DNA of 64,000 bases from Riptortus pedestris (lineage: Eukaryota; Arthropoda; Insecta; Hemiptera; Alydidae): positions 111,095,001-111,159,000 of the forward strand of contig CM032230.1 of NCBI GenBank assembly GCA_019009955.1, in the 5' to 3' direction. Position 1 is the stretch's first letter. The number at the start of each line of letters is the position of its first letter. A model generated the notes under the pieces. It did no database searches and was not told where the DNA came from. It was given only the letters and a program-made list of their open reading frames with translations. Both the position numbers and the translations under genes were made by a program. Positions 35,801-48,490 of this stretch are shown here, in pieces.

Positions 35801-37334
35801 TTTGTCAATTTTTTTTTCCATATAAGAGGATAAATATTTTTCCAGGAACGAGTGAGCAGATAGGGTTCACAAAACAATATTACAATAAGCATCCATTTGT
35901 TCATATTCGGTTTTAAATTTTCTCAAGTTTAGAATCACTTCCTCGCGTCTTGCTGAAATGATTTGGTGCGTAGGATTCTTAATACGTCTCAAACAAAAAA
36001 CAGGAAACAATTTTTAAATATTTCGTCATGACCGAAGGATTTCAAAGGAAAAGATAAAGATTTTATTTTTTGGACATTAGACTGTAATCTTAAGTAATCA
36101 ACGGAGCGAAACAAATTAATGGCACAAGTGCACCCAAACAGAACCTGTATGAATAATAAAAAGAATTATGAAGTTTAATCAGTCCAAGGCTAAAACCAAA
36201 GAGCAGAGAAATATACATCATATTAAATCAGAGAATTCGGCAGCCGTTCCAATTATTAAATAACCAACCTTGCTACTACAAAAAAAATAATAAAATGTAT
36301 GGCACAAAGAAAATTATTTGTTGAATGACCTCTCCAAGAGCACCTCTAAATATTTAAGTATTTCTAAAATGCTTATACATTTTCCCATAAAATTTCATTG
36401 TTCATAGATACCTGCTAGACTATGTACAGAATATTTTTTAAATAAAAATGGATTTATTTCCACCTATAATAGTTTATTTTCTAGGCTCAAATTTTGAGTA
36501 TCTTCTCACATTTGCCATCCTCTATCTCCGGAACGTTTTAATAAAGGACAATAGAGGAAAAAAGCATTGCAAAATATTAATTAAGTAAAAGGAATTTCGA
36601 AGCACAAGATCCATCATCAATGCCTACTTAATTATTCACCAACAATGTAACAAAAAGAGATTTGAAAAAATAATACAAAATAAAAATAAAAGTTAATACT
36701 TAATGTCCAGAGTTTGACCTTCAAAGACTGACTTTGCTTAATTAATACTCGTCCCCGATAAGTCCAATGTTTGTTATTCAGTTGCACATGAGCACGTACA
36801 GCTGATTAATAACACAGCTCTTTAGAGATTGAACATATTTTTCGGCAATCTTTCTGAACTGAAGCTTCTGCTAAATAGTTCTTGAAGCTCGCATTTTGCG
36901 AATTTATGTTCGGGGAATTCTATTACCGTACGCTCCACGGAAGTGAATTTTAACATCTAAAGCACATTTGTAGAAATACATAAATATATGCGAGTGCGTA
37001 TGTGACTGCATGTCAACCGATAACTTCCATTGGAAGAATTTTTTACCTTTGAACCTCTGCATATCCAACCCCAACCAGGTTGGGATTGAAAAGGAGCAAA
37101 AAAATGAAATTTTTAATTTTTCCAAACATATCAGGACAATTAAAAATGTGTGCACGACATGTATTGTTTACTATAAATAACATTCGATTTATGTTCTATA
37201 ATTAAAAAAAATTGTCTAATGCAAATAATGGTAATATTTTCAATTTTGTTTTTTGATCTTGCTTTCTCCCTTCTCCCCCCTCCGATCCATGGTCATCTAA
37301 CTGGATATTTTATTCTACTCTTACTTTCTTTTTT
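32824..37334. other. Long AT-rich stretch without recognised features
   Basis: About 4.5 kb without any repeat partner in the window, recognisable element or protein frame. It is the longest stretch free of the repeats that pack the flanks. It contains many homopolymer runs and an 83-codon minus-strand frame at 36904-37155 that I do not recognise. Confidence 0.5.
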
Positions 37335-37500
37335 CCTATTTATTAACGTCCACTTTTTGCTACAATGAATAATTGTAACAGGTTACCACAATTTTCTAGC
37401 CAGGGTCCGTCATTAAATAAATTTCTATTGCCCACACGGTAATCCAACTCGTAAGCTTTAACTCTCATGGCTAACCTTAGCCCCAACTAAGTTAGCATGC
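37335..37500 (-). mobile_element. tRNA-derived SINE, family 1
   Basis: Minus-strand copy with tail 'tatttattaacgtccacttt', a rearranged body ('ggttaccacaattttctagc', 'cagggtccgtcattaaataa') and the complement of box B ('gtaatccaactcg'). Inside the head, 'tctcatggctaacct' corresponds to the D-arm/box A region. Moderately diverged. Confidence 0.8.
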
Positions 37501-38054
37501 TATGAATTTCTCCATTTTTTGTTTATGATACGAATCTAAATTCACTATTCAGGTACTCAATTAATTAACACTCCAAAGTGATACTCTCTCAAAGTTCAAG
37601 AGGAAACAATTAAAAAAAAAAAAGTTTAAAATTACTAAGTTCATTGTCATTGACCTCCTGTAGCATAAGTTCCTTCTGAACTTGTTTTTTATATAAGTTC
37701 CTTTCTGAAATGTGACTTAATTTTCATTCGAATGCATCAATTGGTTCATTTTCATTTTTAAACCAGTCATACTAGTAGGTAGTTTTAATAATTAATTAAA
37801 ATAATTTTAACCGATTATGAGAGTAAGTTTCATGTAACTGCCATAGATTTACTTATGTAAATTTATTAAGTAATACCGGAGAGGTCAGTAGTTGCGGTAG
37901 GATTTCAAACCACTTAAAAACTTCAAACCACAGCTATTAAATTACGAGAAAGTTTTGTTTGTATAAACATCCATTAGAAAGTCGTTTTTTATTATATCCT
38001 CTATGAAATCAACTGCAATTATAGATTTTCTTTCTTATTATCCGTATTAATATT
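37501..38054. other. Unassigned AT-rich DNA
   Basis: No gene or repeat partner recognised. Confidence 0.5.
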
Positions 38055-38170
38055 TCCCTCGTGGGGGAAACCACCAATTGAGGTTGTACTCATGACTCCA
38101 TTTCCGTAAATGCCTTCAAATGTCCAACGGTCACATAACGAAAATGAGGTCCATTCAAAACTATATAAGT

Positions 38171-38224
<54 letters not shown>

Positions 38225-38667
38225 GTTAACGCTCTAGCGGTCGAAATTTCTGCTTAGTCGTCGTAAACCTTTTAAGTAAAAATAAAGAGTTCGTTAATGG
38301 CTGAAATCGGACCAATGGGAGGGAGGAGGGTTTAGAGGGGGATATTTGAATATTCGAAATATCACCGTTAATATACGTCGGATTGAAAGTTTGTATAGAA
38401 CTAGTCTTATTGCAAATTAAATTTACTATTAATATTTATATAAATTTATTCTCTATCTTGAATATTAACTGAGATATTTGCATTTATATTATGTGTGTGC
38501 ACGTATACGGATGTTGGGATCGGCTATCTTCGGTCCTAGTCACGGGTTTCCGGCAAAAGCAAGTTCGGCCGTTTCCGTAACTGTTTGGCTCTGGTGAAAT
38601 GTCTATATTGTAAAACTTAACCTGGGAAATCTGCATAGTTTGCGCAGCCCCTGCGAGACGGACTTTT
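38055..38667 (-). mobile_element. Helentron-like element, 5' type B, decayed 3' hairpin
   Basis: Minus-strand copy. The 3' hairpin is altered ('tttccctcgtgggggaaac'), then 'attgaggttgtactcatgac', the TA array (38167-38220), the G-rich tract and the 5' end GTCTCGCAGGGGCTGCGC with an A run at 38667. The type B block has a diverged 'tctatattgtaaaacttaac'. Confidence 0.85.
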
Positions 38668-38670
38668 TTT

Positions 38671-38830
38671 AACGCCCTAATGGTTGCAATTTTTGTTTGA
38701 TTGTTACAAAACTGGATATTTAAACTAAACATCAATTTGGTTAATGACTGAATTTCAAAAATTCTAAATATCTGTGCTAATATGCTACGGTTCGAAAAAT
38801 TATATACATCCAATATTGATGTAAATGTAA
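38671..38830 (-). mobile_element. Helentron-like element, internal fragment
   Basis: Begins immediately after the 5' end of the previous copy with 'aacgccctaatggttgcaat' and runs to 'acggttcgaaaaattatata'. The C-tract is deleted. The order implies that the copy at 38055-38667 and this fragment are arranged head to tail. Confidence 0.7.
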
Positions 38831-39045
38831 TCTTTAATAAATGGTGTTTGTTTTCTTTTTTTTACATTTTTTTCTGTTTTAGAAAATTAACGAATGTATT
38901 TCTAAAGTATTCAGTCTTCAGTAAACCTCCACTTCTTCAAAACATTCCTACCTTAAATATTAGTTATTACCTTTATTTTAATTTTACAATGCGAAATATA
39001 CTCAAATGTGCTCGGTGTAACAAGAACAATTATGATTTTACGATC

Positions 39046-39380
39046 TAGCCTCATGATTTTCTTTTAACCGATACAATACTCGGCATTTAACAGTTTTATG
39101 CAATAATATAGAAATCTGCAATTAGCTTAAATAGGTCAATGGGAGAGGAGTTAAAATTGGAAATTCGTAACATCTCAGTTTTTATGTACCTGATCCGAAC
39201 AATTGTATATAACCAGTCTTATTGCAAATGCAATTTTATATAAATGTTTTTTCCTGTATCTTAGGCGGTCTTATTACGGAAGAAATAGATAACAGAGGGT
39301 GATTTTAGATCTGCTGCGCGATTTATACCAGCTCATGGGAAATCTCCTTAGTTTGACGGACTTAGTGGAGGACTTTTTTT
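39046..39380 (-). mobile_element. Helentron-like element, old diverged fragment
   Basis: Contains mutated body blocks ('cgatacaatactcggcattt', 'aacatctcagtttttatg', 'aaccagtcttattgcaaatg') and two GGACTT motifs near 39355-39380 that match the reversed 5' end. It may be the rest of the same old element as 38671-38830, separated by about 215 bp of unrelated DNA. Confidence 0.65.
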
Positions 39381-40109
39381 CAATTTTAAACCTAAAAATA
39401 ACAGAAACACGTCCAAAATTAAACGATTAAGAATCCCGAAATTTTCTTGAGTGTCACTCAGATATTGTCACGATGTCATACCAGCTGTGAAAAAGTCATC
39501 TGTAAATTCTATACTTTATTCCACTTTCGGTGTGCATTATGGACAACGGATCGAACTTAATCTAGCCTGAAATGTTTAAAGAGTGTAAAGTTAAAATTTC
39601 ATTTTGATTTTTGCTCTAGATACAAAAAGAATAAGAACAACAACTTTTGGTTTGGTTAATGTTTATAATAATAAAAGGTGAAGTAAGCAAAACAATTTAA
39701 TAAGTGTATCAACAATTTACAATGTTTTTGGGGATGTTTCGCACGAGGCACTGGCTGTTTTTTAGTCATTCTTCTAACCTCGATGAACAGGTTATGTACG
39801 CAGTGTTGCCACTAGCCCGCACCCTTTCCCGAACCACTATTAAATTTTAAAGCAGGGGGCCCCAGGTGACAACTAAATGCATGTTTATTTAACTGTTACC
39901 TGTTTCATCCTCATATTAAAAATATTAGTAGTCCTGTGTTTTTTGTCAGGAGTCAAGCCAGGATCAAAATATTTGGCTAAATTCGAAGTTTCTTTATGCC
40001 CTTTTTATCAAAATCTCGTCATATTAAGTTGTATTGGATGATGGACGTAAAGCGGTAGAATTGCCTGGAAAAATTTGAATTTTTGTAGTTAAATATATAA
40101 TATATTTCA
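39381..40109. other. Unassigned AT-rich DNA
   Basis: Nothing recognised apart from homopolymer runs. Confidence 0.5.
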
Positions 40110-40400
40110 ATCAGATGCAATGATGTGAACTTCACGGTGTGCATCATTTATCTCACCCACTCCCATTCATTATTACTCCTATTTTAGACATTAATGAACT
40201 TGACCTTTTGCTGTACATGCAAGGTTTAAATATAGAGTATGGTTACCATAAAATAAAGATTCTCGCTGCTAAAGCGTTAAAAATTTTATACAACAATTAG
40301 ACAGGTTTTTGTCATCATTTATGTTGAATCAGTGGACGTTTGAAGAAAGTTTCCGGAGCTCTCATCAGAAGTACATCCTCAATATATAATGTCTGTTAAG
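40110..40400 (+). mobile_element. Helentron-like element, very old plus-strand fragment
   Basis: Ordered but weak matches to the 3' half: 'gacattaatgaacttgacct', 'gagtatggttacc', 'ctgctaaagcgttaa', 'ttttgtcatca' and 'gtggacgtttgaagaaagtt', then 'catcctcaata' before the expected hairpin, which is gone. Confidence 0.6.
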
Positions 40401-41479
40401 GACGAAAGCTGTTACACTCCTGTATGGCTTCAAAATCACTACTTACGATAGTGGACCAGTTGATACACAATTAAAACATAATATATTTCGTTATACCACT
40501 CCACTTCGTGTCTGTCACACAATGAGAACAGACCCATTTGTTCAGGAAGTGGCCATGGAAATCACGAATACACTCAACCCAATAAGTTGATCATCAAAGT
40601 AAGGAAATGTTATTGAATAAATAATGCATCATGAACATAAGCCCGTCTTCTATAAAACTAATGGCAATGTTCTAAGCTCGGTTTTTAATCGTTTCGAGTA
40701 AAGCAAAAAAAGACTCGTTAATATCCGAAATCAGTAAATGTGGAAAACGAGAATGGCTAAAAAAAAAAAATCTACATTTTCAATATTTGTTTCATACACT
40801 TTTCTCTAACAGGAATTTTATTATTTGGTATAATCCTCTTAAAGCTTTTTGTGGGCTAGATGAATCATGTGAATTGTTGATTTATGTATATTCTTTAATT
40901 TAAAATATGAGATTTTCCCTCTTAGATTAATGTAGCTTCAATTAGATTATTTTTTCTTCTTTTACAATGGTTTTAATTTTAAGTATCACCATTTGTTTTA
41001 AATGGTAAATAGTATTTTCTACATTTCATAACAATTACTGTAACCACAATTTCCATCATAATTATTACTAGTTATATACTATCCTATCTGTCATTCCATA
41101 TGACATAGATAAATAAGAATCGGATAGAAAATGGAGTTCAATATTTGCCATTACAACACAGAAAAGGAAGTAAAACCAGGAGTGTGTTTTTTTGGGAGAG
41201 AAGGGGCCTGAAGAAACAAAAATAAGCTAAATATTAATATTGTTTTGAAATGTTCCAAATAAATTAACTAATTGAAACATAAATTGGCATAATTTAAAGA
41301 AAAAAAGAAATAACGTCTGAAATTAGTCAGGACGTGCGATAAGGAATCTGTATTCCTTGATAAGAGGATAGCTTGTTTGTTGACTTAGAAGTACACTATT
41401 TCGGAGTTTGTTAAAATCTTGGACAAACCTTAAAAGGAAAAGATGGTCATTCAAAATCACTGTGAAAATGGGCTGAGTC
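40401..41479. other. Unassigned AT-rich DNA
   Basis: No gene or repeat partner recognised. Confidence 0.5.
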
Positions 41480-41670
41480 ATTATAACTCCTTGAAGAACA
41501 ATAGGCCCGTGCTCTGATGATGACAACAAAAGGAACCAACGCCGCGGAAAATCAGAAAACTCCTGATTGGAGCTAATGGCCTGTCGGCTTCTTTCACCTT
41601 TCCTCGCCACTCCTTCCTCACAATGCCTCCGATCGACCTTTAGCGACTACTAATCTTTCTATTGGATGCC
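41480..41670 (+). repeat. Dispersed duplication 'D', copy 1
   Basis: Shares ordered blocks with 44045-44450: 'gacaacaaaaggaaccaacg', 'gaaaactc', 'gctaatggcctgtcg' and 'ttagcgactact'. Here the region between the last two blocks is short, whereas in copy 2 it has expanded into a (CT)n array. It is GC-richer than its surroundings. A 95-codon minus-strand frame covers it but looks like nothing known. Confidence 0.65.
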
Positions 41671-42239
41671 TTTTCCCCCATTTCATTTTGCGGGATGTCC
41701 GTCGGTATAAGAAGGAAACAATCTGTCATCTGAGTAAAACAAACTTTACGGCCGGTTAAATCGCTTAAGTTGTAATACTGTAGATCATACACGCACGCAA
41801 CCTGTTAACCACTTAGTTCAGTAGAAGAACAATGTCTAGCCTAAATCTCCACATAGTAGATGTACGGTGTATTTATCGATTTTTTTTCGCCGCAAATAAC
41901 TTACTGAGTTATCTTTGTAAATTTAAATGGATTTACAACAAAATGTATAAAACTAGCTTAACGGATATTGTTTTATTAAACATTTTAATCAGACCTTCCT
42001 AATTATTATTGTTTCATATACACTTAAGGTCCTTATTATATTATTTACCGAACTGGATTGGTGGACATTAGAAGAATTTATATTCTTTTTCGCGCCGAGA
42101 CCTGGAGAATTGTTCTCTTCTAGGCAAATATAATGATTGGTCTTCATTGTACAAAAAAATTGAGTGATTGGACCGATGCACATACTAAACGCGGAAAAAC
42201 ATACTTTATTTTCGTTTTCTTCGGGTTTATTTTTTTTTC
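41671..42239. other. Unassigned DNA
   Basis: No feature recognised. A 97-codon minus-strand frame overlapping the LINE border at 41989-42282 has no recognisable similarity. Confidence 0.45.
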
Positions 42240-43245
42240 TAGGTTGTCCAAGCTCTTGAAAGTCTTTGATTGTCATTATCACCCTTCTCCACCACTGATT
42301 TTGCTAATTGGTACTCCGTGTCTTATCATCAGTCTTCCTCGTGGAAGGCTTCCAACATCCTATCGCTTACATTTCTTGCTTAGGAAGCCGTTGGAGTTCC
42401 TTCTGGCAACATGCCCCACCCACTGTATCCTCATAAGTGTTAAATCTTATCAATTTGTCAGTCGTTAAAGATACAATTCCCTTCCCCATTGTCACTTTTC
42501 CGTTGTCCTAAACCACCATCAAGTTTGGAACTATGACGGTTCTATCAACCACCTAGCTTATACGTATTCGAAACGCTCTGCTTAATGCATAATAGGTCCC
42601 TGACTCTAAAAGTTTTTCGAGATGCACATTACCGCTTACTGCAACGTAATTCGACTTTTCTTGGTTTATTTGCAAGCCTACCACGGGGAACTGAGAAGAG
42701 GTGCCGTTCTTTCTTCCAAGGCAGCTATGTCGACTATAATTCATGCATCTCACCGTCAGCTACTCTTGCATTAACCCTGGGTGCTTCCTTTATTGCTGTT
42801 TCCAAGACTACATCATCCTGAGACTGTAGCAATCAATTTGTGTGTCAATTCTGACTTAGCGTCGAATGCCTCAGTTATCTGACCAGTACGTGAACCATTC
42901 ATACGAGCCCTCGTCAGCCAGATAAGTTTCCCTGGAAATCCAAAGGCATTTAAGCCCTGTGCTGCTTTCAAGTCAATGAAGAAGACGGGTACATCTTGCT
43001 TTACCTCTCACATCTTCTCGAGTATCTGTCTGAGTGTCAGATCCGATTAACTTCTTCTTATTGTGAACCGTGCTTGATAACTGCCGAAAGACCTTTCGTT
43101 GTATAGATCCATTCCGTTAAGCATTATGTAAGTTAAGATCTGTTTCGCTACTGGGAGCAATACGATCCTACTGCAATTCCCACGCTCACTGGTATTGCCT
43201 TTCTTCAGGTCTGGATATATAAGGCATGTGAAAATGAAAGGATTC
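42240..43245 (-). pseudogene. Non-LTR retrotransposon reverse transcriptase remnant (RTE-like)
   Basis: Read on the minus strand and allowing several frameshifts, RT landmarks appear in order. RIVLLPVAKQIL-like and GSYQARFTIRRS are at about 43190-43070, LRQILEKM then VPVFFIDLKAAQG (RT motif A region, usually FIDFKAAYD) at about 43040-42955, and FPGKLIWLTRARM at about 42935. QINQEKSNYVAVS (region after the catalytic YADD) is at about 42680-42640, and a GHVARRNSN/GSLPRGR C-terminal tail is at about 42415-42340. The YADD motif itself is not readable. Premature stops and frameshifts show it is dead. The endonuclease and 5' end are absent. Confidence 0.8.
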
Positions 43246-43264
43246 TATGAGAGCATTGTGGGAT

Positions 43265-43500
43265 GGTGTCTGGGAGATAGATTATTATTATTTATAGGAA
43301 ATTTTAAAGTTTGGTAACCCTTTTCTAGCCCTCTTAAACCCCTTTCTATCCAAGGACTAAGGATTTTATTCAATGAGTTCGTTACTAAATAAATTCCCAT
43401 TGGCCAGGGGGGAACCGAACTAGCCACTCAAGGTTTATCAGGTAAGATTATGGCCAACGCACGTGAGATTAGGGCTCACGTGGTTAACTGAGCCCCATGT
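43265..43500 (-). mobile_element. tRNA-derived SINE, family 1
   Basis: Minus-strand copy with an ATT-rich tail at the left ('attattattatttata'), body 'aacccttttctagccctctt' and 'gattttattcaatgagttcg', the complement of a mutated box B ('ggaaccgaactagccact') and the head 'cacgtggttaactgagcccc'. It lies just beside the RTE-like LINE remnant. SINEs borrow LINE machinery, but adjacency does not show a link. Confidence 0.85.
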
Positions 43501-44044
43501 GAAATAATTATGTTCCATTCAAGTTCTATCTAATCCAAGATTTTATTCCTAGCTAAAGTCTTCCATCTAGAGATTTTGTAGGCAGGAGTTGTCTCAACTA
43601 TCCTTCTGCTAATGTGTGAAACCTTCCATGCCCTTACTAATATTTTACTGTTATAAAATATTTGCTCCGTATAAAGCCAATAAACAGTGGCTCTATGGTT
43701 TGTATGGTATGAAAGTACGCACTTAATAAATATTGGAATATATTTCTTAAGCCAAAAATGGATAAGAATATCATCGGTGTACCTAATGCTTATCAGTTAT
43801 ACTCTGGTAGAAATAAAAGACCATCAAAAAATCCAGTGTTTTGTTCAAAACAAGCTACCTAATTACTCCTATAAATGTTTCTTCAAACCGAATCCAATGT
43901 CACCTAACAATTCTGAGGCGGTCTGATTCACCGCCGGGATCATAACGAATTAAATGAAGTGATGGCACATGTCAGGCGGAAAGAAACAGGATACAGTACA
44001 TAGAGAGGAGCTGATGTAAAAAGTGGATGAAGTCGTTAGAGCCT
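43501..44044. other. Unassigned DNA
   Basis: Contains a 79-codon plus-strand frame (43687-43926) with no recognisable similarity. I do not call it. Confidence 0.45.
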
Positions 44045-44450
<406 letters not shown>

Positions 44451-45489
44451 ATTCATAAAATAGTATTTAGCTCTGACCTTGTCCCAAAGGGGAAATGACC
44501 TTCAACTCAGTAGACCAAACATCATAACACATCCGAGGTAGGCTTGGCACTCTGAAATACCTTTTCTTTTCTTCTTCTTTTTGTTCTGTTTTCTCCATTT
44601 ACAAATGTAGAATAATCAGCACAACATTGTAGCATTGTTTTCTCATCTGCTAAATTCAAACCCACAATACAAAGAAGCGTAAAGAAGCAGACAACTCACT
44701 AGATCATTGTCATACTAATTCCAGGCTCAAAGTCCAGGATTATACACAGCTTTAGTCAATCGAGAAACTGTCCGGATTTGAATGAGGCCTTTACCTGATT
44801 GAGTTACTTTAATTGCCGACAACTTCGATCTGAAATGCTACAAAAATCAGTAGGTGATGAGTTAAGATGACCTCATGACCCCTAAGCCAATGACGTAAGT
44901 CAGGCCTTGGTCTTTATTGGTAGCTGAATCTATTTTCTTTAGATTTTAAATTTATTTTCCTCCAAGAAACTGTCACTTTTGCTTTGAGTATACAATTTAC
45001 CTTGTTTTTAAAATTTGGTTTTTCTGTAATTACAGAAGATTTGTGATTGTGGCTACTTGTGCGGCTGCGTTTCATGCACATGAAACAGTAGGTTTGGAAA
45101 TCACTTTATTTTAAACTAGTCTGCCATGTTAGAAATCTCAAATTTATCTATGTAATTTCCATTAATTTTCCTCCTGGACAAGAAAAAAGTTTCTTTCCTA
45201 TCTTACATGTAAAGCAGACACCCATTTGGAAGCAATTGCCACGAAAATGGGAGGAAACGCTAAGAGAAGGTGTTTAGTTTTTCATAAATTGCACAACTTG
45301 TAAAACCTCTTATGTTGGTTTGACAGTAAATTGGAAGAAAGTATTGTAAATAAAGCAATATAAGCCTCTAAGGAAGTTATTTATGGGTTTTGGGCAAAAA
45401 ATTGAATGTTCACCACGATCAATTTGTGTATTTTCGCAACCGTGGAGAAGGATTGATTATCTCTTAAGAGCAATATTGCTCTCTTCCAG
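44451..45489. other. Unassigned DNA
   Basis: No gene recognised. At 45283-45345 a plus-strand frame reads INCTTCKTSYVGLTVNWKK. It faintly resembles the GIY-YIG endonuclease start of Penelope-like elements (pattern C-x2-C-x3-YVGxT), but it is too short to call. Confidence 0.4.
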
Positions 45490-46475
45490 TAAGCAATTCT
45501 GCTCCCGTGACAGTGGCCTAGGACCACTACTGTATACACATTCAACATCCCTACATCAGCAACTCTCCTGGTGACCTATGCAGATGACACAACAATCCTT
45601 TCATCCGATCCCGATCCTACTACTACATCGATGAATCTCCAACTCCACTTAACCGAGATCGAAAAATAGTGCAATGCTTGGCGCATAAAGATTAACGAAA
45701 ATAAATCTCACCTTATCACTTTTTTCCTCCGGTGAAGTTTCTGTCCTCTCGTTCATTTCAACAGTATTCCTTTACCACCAGCCGATTGTGTACGCTACCT
45801 TGGACTATATTTGGACACCAGACTTTCTTAGAAATCCCACACAATAATTAAAAGCCAGGAACTTAACAGACGTTTTGGACAACTTTACGGACTGCTAAAT
45901 AGAAGATGTCCACCGAAAAAAAAGCTAAGAATATACAGGTTACTACATAAACCAATATGAACATACGCAATAGAACTGTAGGGTACAGCAAAACCTTCGA
46001 ACATCAGACGCATCCAGACCTTCCCATACTAAGTCCTGTGCACCATAGTAGATGCTCCATATTATATCACCAACCGCACCCTCCATAAGGATCTTAATAT
46101 CCCATTTCTAAAGGACCTAATTCCCTTAATATTCAGAAACTTCCACAGCAGGCTATCCCATCATCCTAATCCAGAAGTCCTAGCCCTTTCCAGCACCACT
46201 CATCCATATTCCCCTCCAGGGCGTCTCAAGAGACAATGTATGGTCCAGAGATCCCCTATAAGTGTAAAGTGAAGTGGTAGCAGTGGCTATTTTTTTATCA
46301 TGTGCCATTCCTCCTTAACTCTTGACTTCCTTGCCAGGCAGGGAGAGGCTGCTCCTCTCATTGTGGTGAAGAGGTGTAGCTTCTGTCGAGAGTGATGGAG
46401 GACTATTATATTGTACATTCACATTACAAAATGCATTCAAATGCAGACTGTAATATTCTTAATAAAATAAAATAA
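45490..46475 (+). pseudogene. Jockey-type non-LTR retrotransposon, 3' part of ORF2 and 3' end
   Basis: Broken plus-strand frame of a reverse transcriptase. It shows SGLGPLLYT (motif before the palm), VTYADDTTILSSDPD with the catalytic YADD at 45577-45588, LQLHLTEIEK, WRIKINENKS, then DCVRYLGLYLDTRLS, RRFGQLYGLLNRR and a PxxTYAIELWGTAKPSNIRR thumb region. AP-type tail motifs DAPYYITNRTLHKDLNIP and HHPNPEVLAL follow. YLGLxLD, the IxLWGTA block and the DAPWY..N..IHRDLNIP block are hallmarks of the Jockey clade. In-frame stops (for example EK-stop-CNAW) and frameshifts show decay. A 3' UTR runs to about 46460 with an AATAAAATAAAATAA tail. 5' truncated. Confidence 0.9.
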
Positions 46476-46884
46476 TCTGTCCCCGTGAGCTGTGTTATCC
46501 GAAGTGAGCACTGAAAAATATTTCACAATTATATTTGTTTAATGTAATACGTTTATTGTAATTACGATGTCTTGTGCGTTACTGTATTAATACTCAACGT
46601 AAACCTAAATCGCTTTCCGCATAAGATGACAATATTTGAATGTAATAGATAAAATTTGTGAGTTCCCAAGAAAACATGGCACAATAAAAAAATAGCGATA
46701 ATTATTCTCGCATTCAAGTAACGCTATAATTGAAAAAAAGGGTGTTTAAAAATGTAAATATCAAAGAACATTGTAACGTTGGAGAGGGCAGACAGTTCTA
46801 AACAGTGAGAAATAATGGCCACTCTCGACTACAGCCCTAAGTGGAGTGGGGATTATTTTTCTTTCTTTTTCCCGTAGTCAGGCA
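46476..46884. other. Unassigned AT-rich DNA
   Basis: No feature recognised. Confidence 0.5.
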
Positions 46885-46935
46885 AGGGCTCAGGTTAGCC
46901 ACGAGTGTTAAGGCGTTAACCAGACTTGCATCGTA
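46885..46935 (+). mobile_element. tRNA-derived SINE, family 1, head fragment
   Basis: Only the 5' head is present: 'gggctcaggttagccacgag' then 'tgttaaggcgttaacca'. It matches the start of the complete copy at 54300-54515 (read on the minus strand there). SINE insertions normally lose the 5' end, so a head-only piece implies a later deletion of the body. Confidence 0.6.
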
Positions 46936-47269
46936 TTGTCAAATATTTTGTGCACTGCAATAATCATAAAGAAAACAAAATCCCTCAATTAGCAGTGCTA
47001 ATTATATAACTCGGAGCAAAAGTTAATCTGGAAATAGTCGTTCTATGTAAAACTGAAACGTGAGTTTATCAGTTGCTGATCTCAGAGTACGAGAGGAGAA
47101 GGAGTGAACTGGTACAAGAAGTAAAAACTCTTACAATAAAAAATATCTCAACAAATGTTAATAAAATATTATAAGAACAATCTTGTTTATAAAGTAATCT
47201 CCCTTAATTATTACTAGTTATTTATAATGTTTAAGTAAAAACCCCTCCTTCTCATGGGATATTTACTTT
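46936..47269. other. Unassigned AT-rich DNA
   Basis: No feature recognised. Confidence 0.5.
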
Positions 47270-47725
47270 TATTTTATTTGTTTTGTGCCCTACATCGATG
47301 GTGATTGGCAAGATCTCTGATTAGGGGGTAGTTAGAATAATATATTTATTCCTTCATGTACACCTTTGCTGTTTGTATATTATGGAAAATATTTCTTAAA
47401 TATCTGATTGTTTCTTATATCCGTGCTTTGTCTAATTGAATATAATCAAAGTTATCCCTTTTAAGTATGCTGTAGGTCTATCCTATTTTGTACTATATGT
47501 TTTTGTAAATGTTTATATGTTTTAGATATGTTAGTATTTGTGGAATATATTGGCTGCTGTCAGTTAATAGTTCTGTCATATCGTAGGGTATGTGAAGGTT
47601 TTCTCATTGGATGTAGTCTGTCAGTATGTGTTTTATCGTAAGGTGTTTGTTGCAGTATTTGCATATATCAGTCGGTGTCAGGTATGTGTGGCCGATCCTG
47701 AGTCAGGCAAGAACAACTTTCTCTC
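47270..47725 (-). pseudogene. Non-LTR retrotransposon, 3' end (same family as 29776-30475)
   Basis: Minus-strand copy aligned over its length with the LINE end at 29.8-30.3 kb. The shared 3' UTR has 'catcgatggtgattgg', 'tcttatatccgtgctttgtc' and 'ctatatgtttttgtaaatg'. The coding end has 'tgtcatatcgtagggtatgt', 'gcagtatttgcatat' and 'ggccgatcctgagtcaggca' (complement of the LxRLRIGHT region). Deletions remove part of the CxxC region. Two copies with one 3' UTR confirm a repeat family. Confidence 0.85.
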
Positions 47726-48364
47726 TCGTGGCATATAGATTAATCATGCCACTACTCATCCTATATTCAACTTATTACCTCCTTAATTCTCACAAAATTT
47801 CAGTTGGGCAAGACTGAAGGGTAGGTTTAAGTTTTTGTCTGCATACTCATATTGGCTAATACCTTTCATTAATCAACTTGTGCAGGCTAGAGACTATGGA
47901 GGGATGGCTAACTTTGGCGTTGAGTGGTATTTTCTACACTCATGCCTATATGCCTGCAACGGGGAAACACTCCATGTCCTTTGGGGTATCATTTTTATTT
48001 ATTTGAACCAGGTATATAAATTACTATAAAGTTCGATTTTTTTAATGATTTCAAGAAATAATTTAAATAAGGCAATGTTGCTACCACTCAAGCAGGAGCA
48101 GTAGATTTTGGTAGGCTAACACAGTTAATTGTGTTAACTTATTTCATGATGAATGTTAGAATTATCGGACTTCCTTTCTACTTACAAGCACATAATGATG
48201 TAAGTATATAACTAAGCTTACAATGTGTACTCGAATCGGTTTTTCACAGGAAATATATACATTATAGATGATACTCCACGGTGTGTCAAACAGTGGAGAG
48301 GGATTTATTAAGGACTTTTTTCATTTATTCTTCAAAACTGAAATTTCTATTTTACTAGTCCCTT
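47726..48364. other. Unassigned AT-rich DNA
   Basis: Includes a 64-codon plus-strand frame (47835-48029) without recognisable similarity. Confidence 0.45.
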
Positions 48365-48490
48365 ACCTAACCCTTGCGTGAAAACAATACGCCCAGACGA
48401 TAAGCCTTGCCAAAAACAAATACCATAATCATTCAGGCTCAAATGAATTCCCGAGCGAAGCCACTCGGCTAGGTACTCCACCTTAGCTAG
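48365..48490 (+). mobile_element. Helitron 3' end fragment
   Basis: Matches the last 120 bp of the Helitron at 17483-18556: 'ataccataatcattcaggct', 'caaatgaattcccgagcgaa', 'gcca' and the terminal 'agctag' followed by T. The GC-rich hairpin is disturbed by a roughly 15-base insertion ('ctcggctaggtactc'). Confidence 0.8.
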
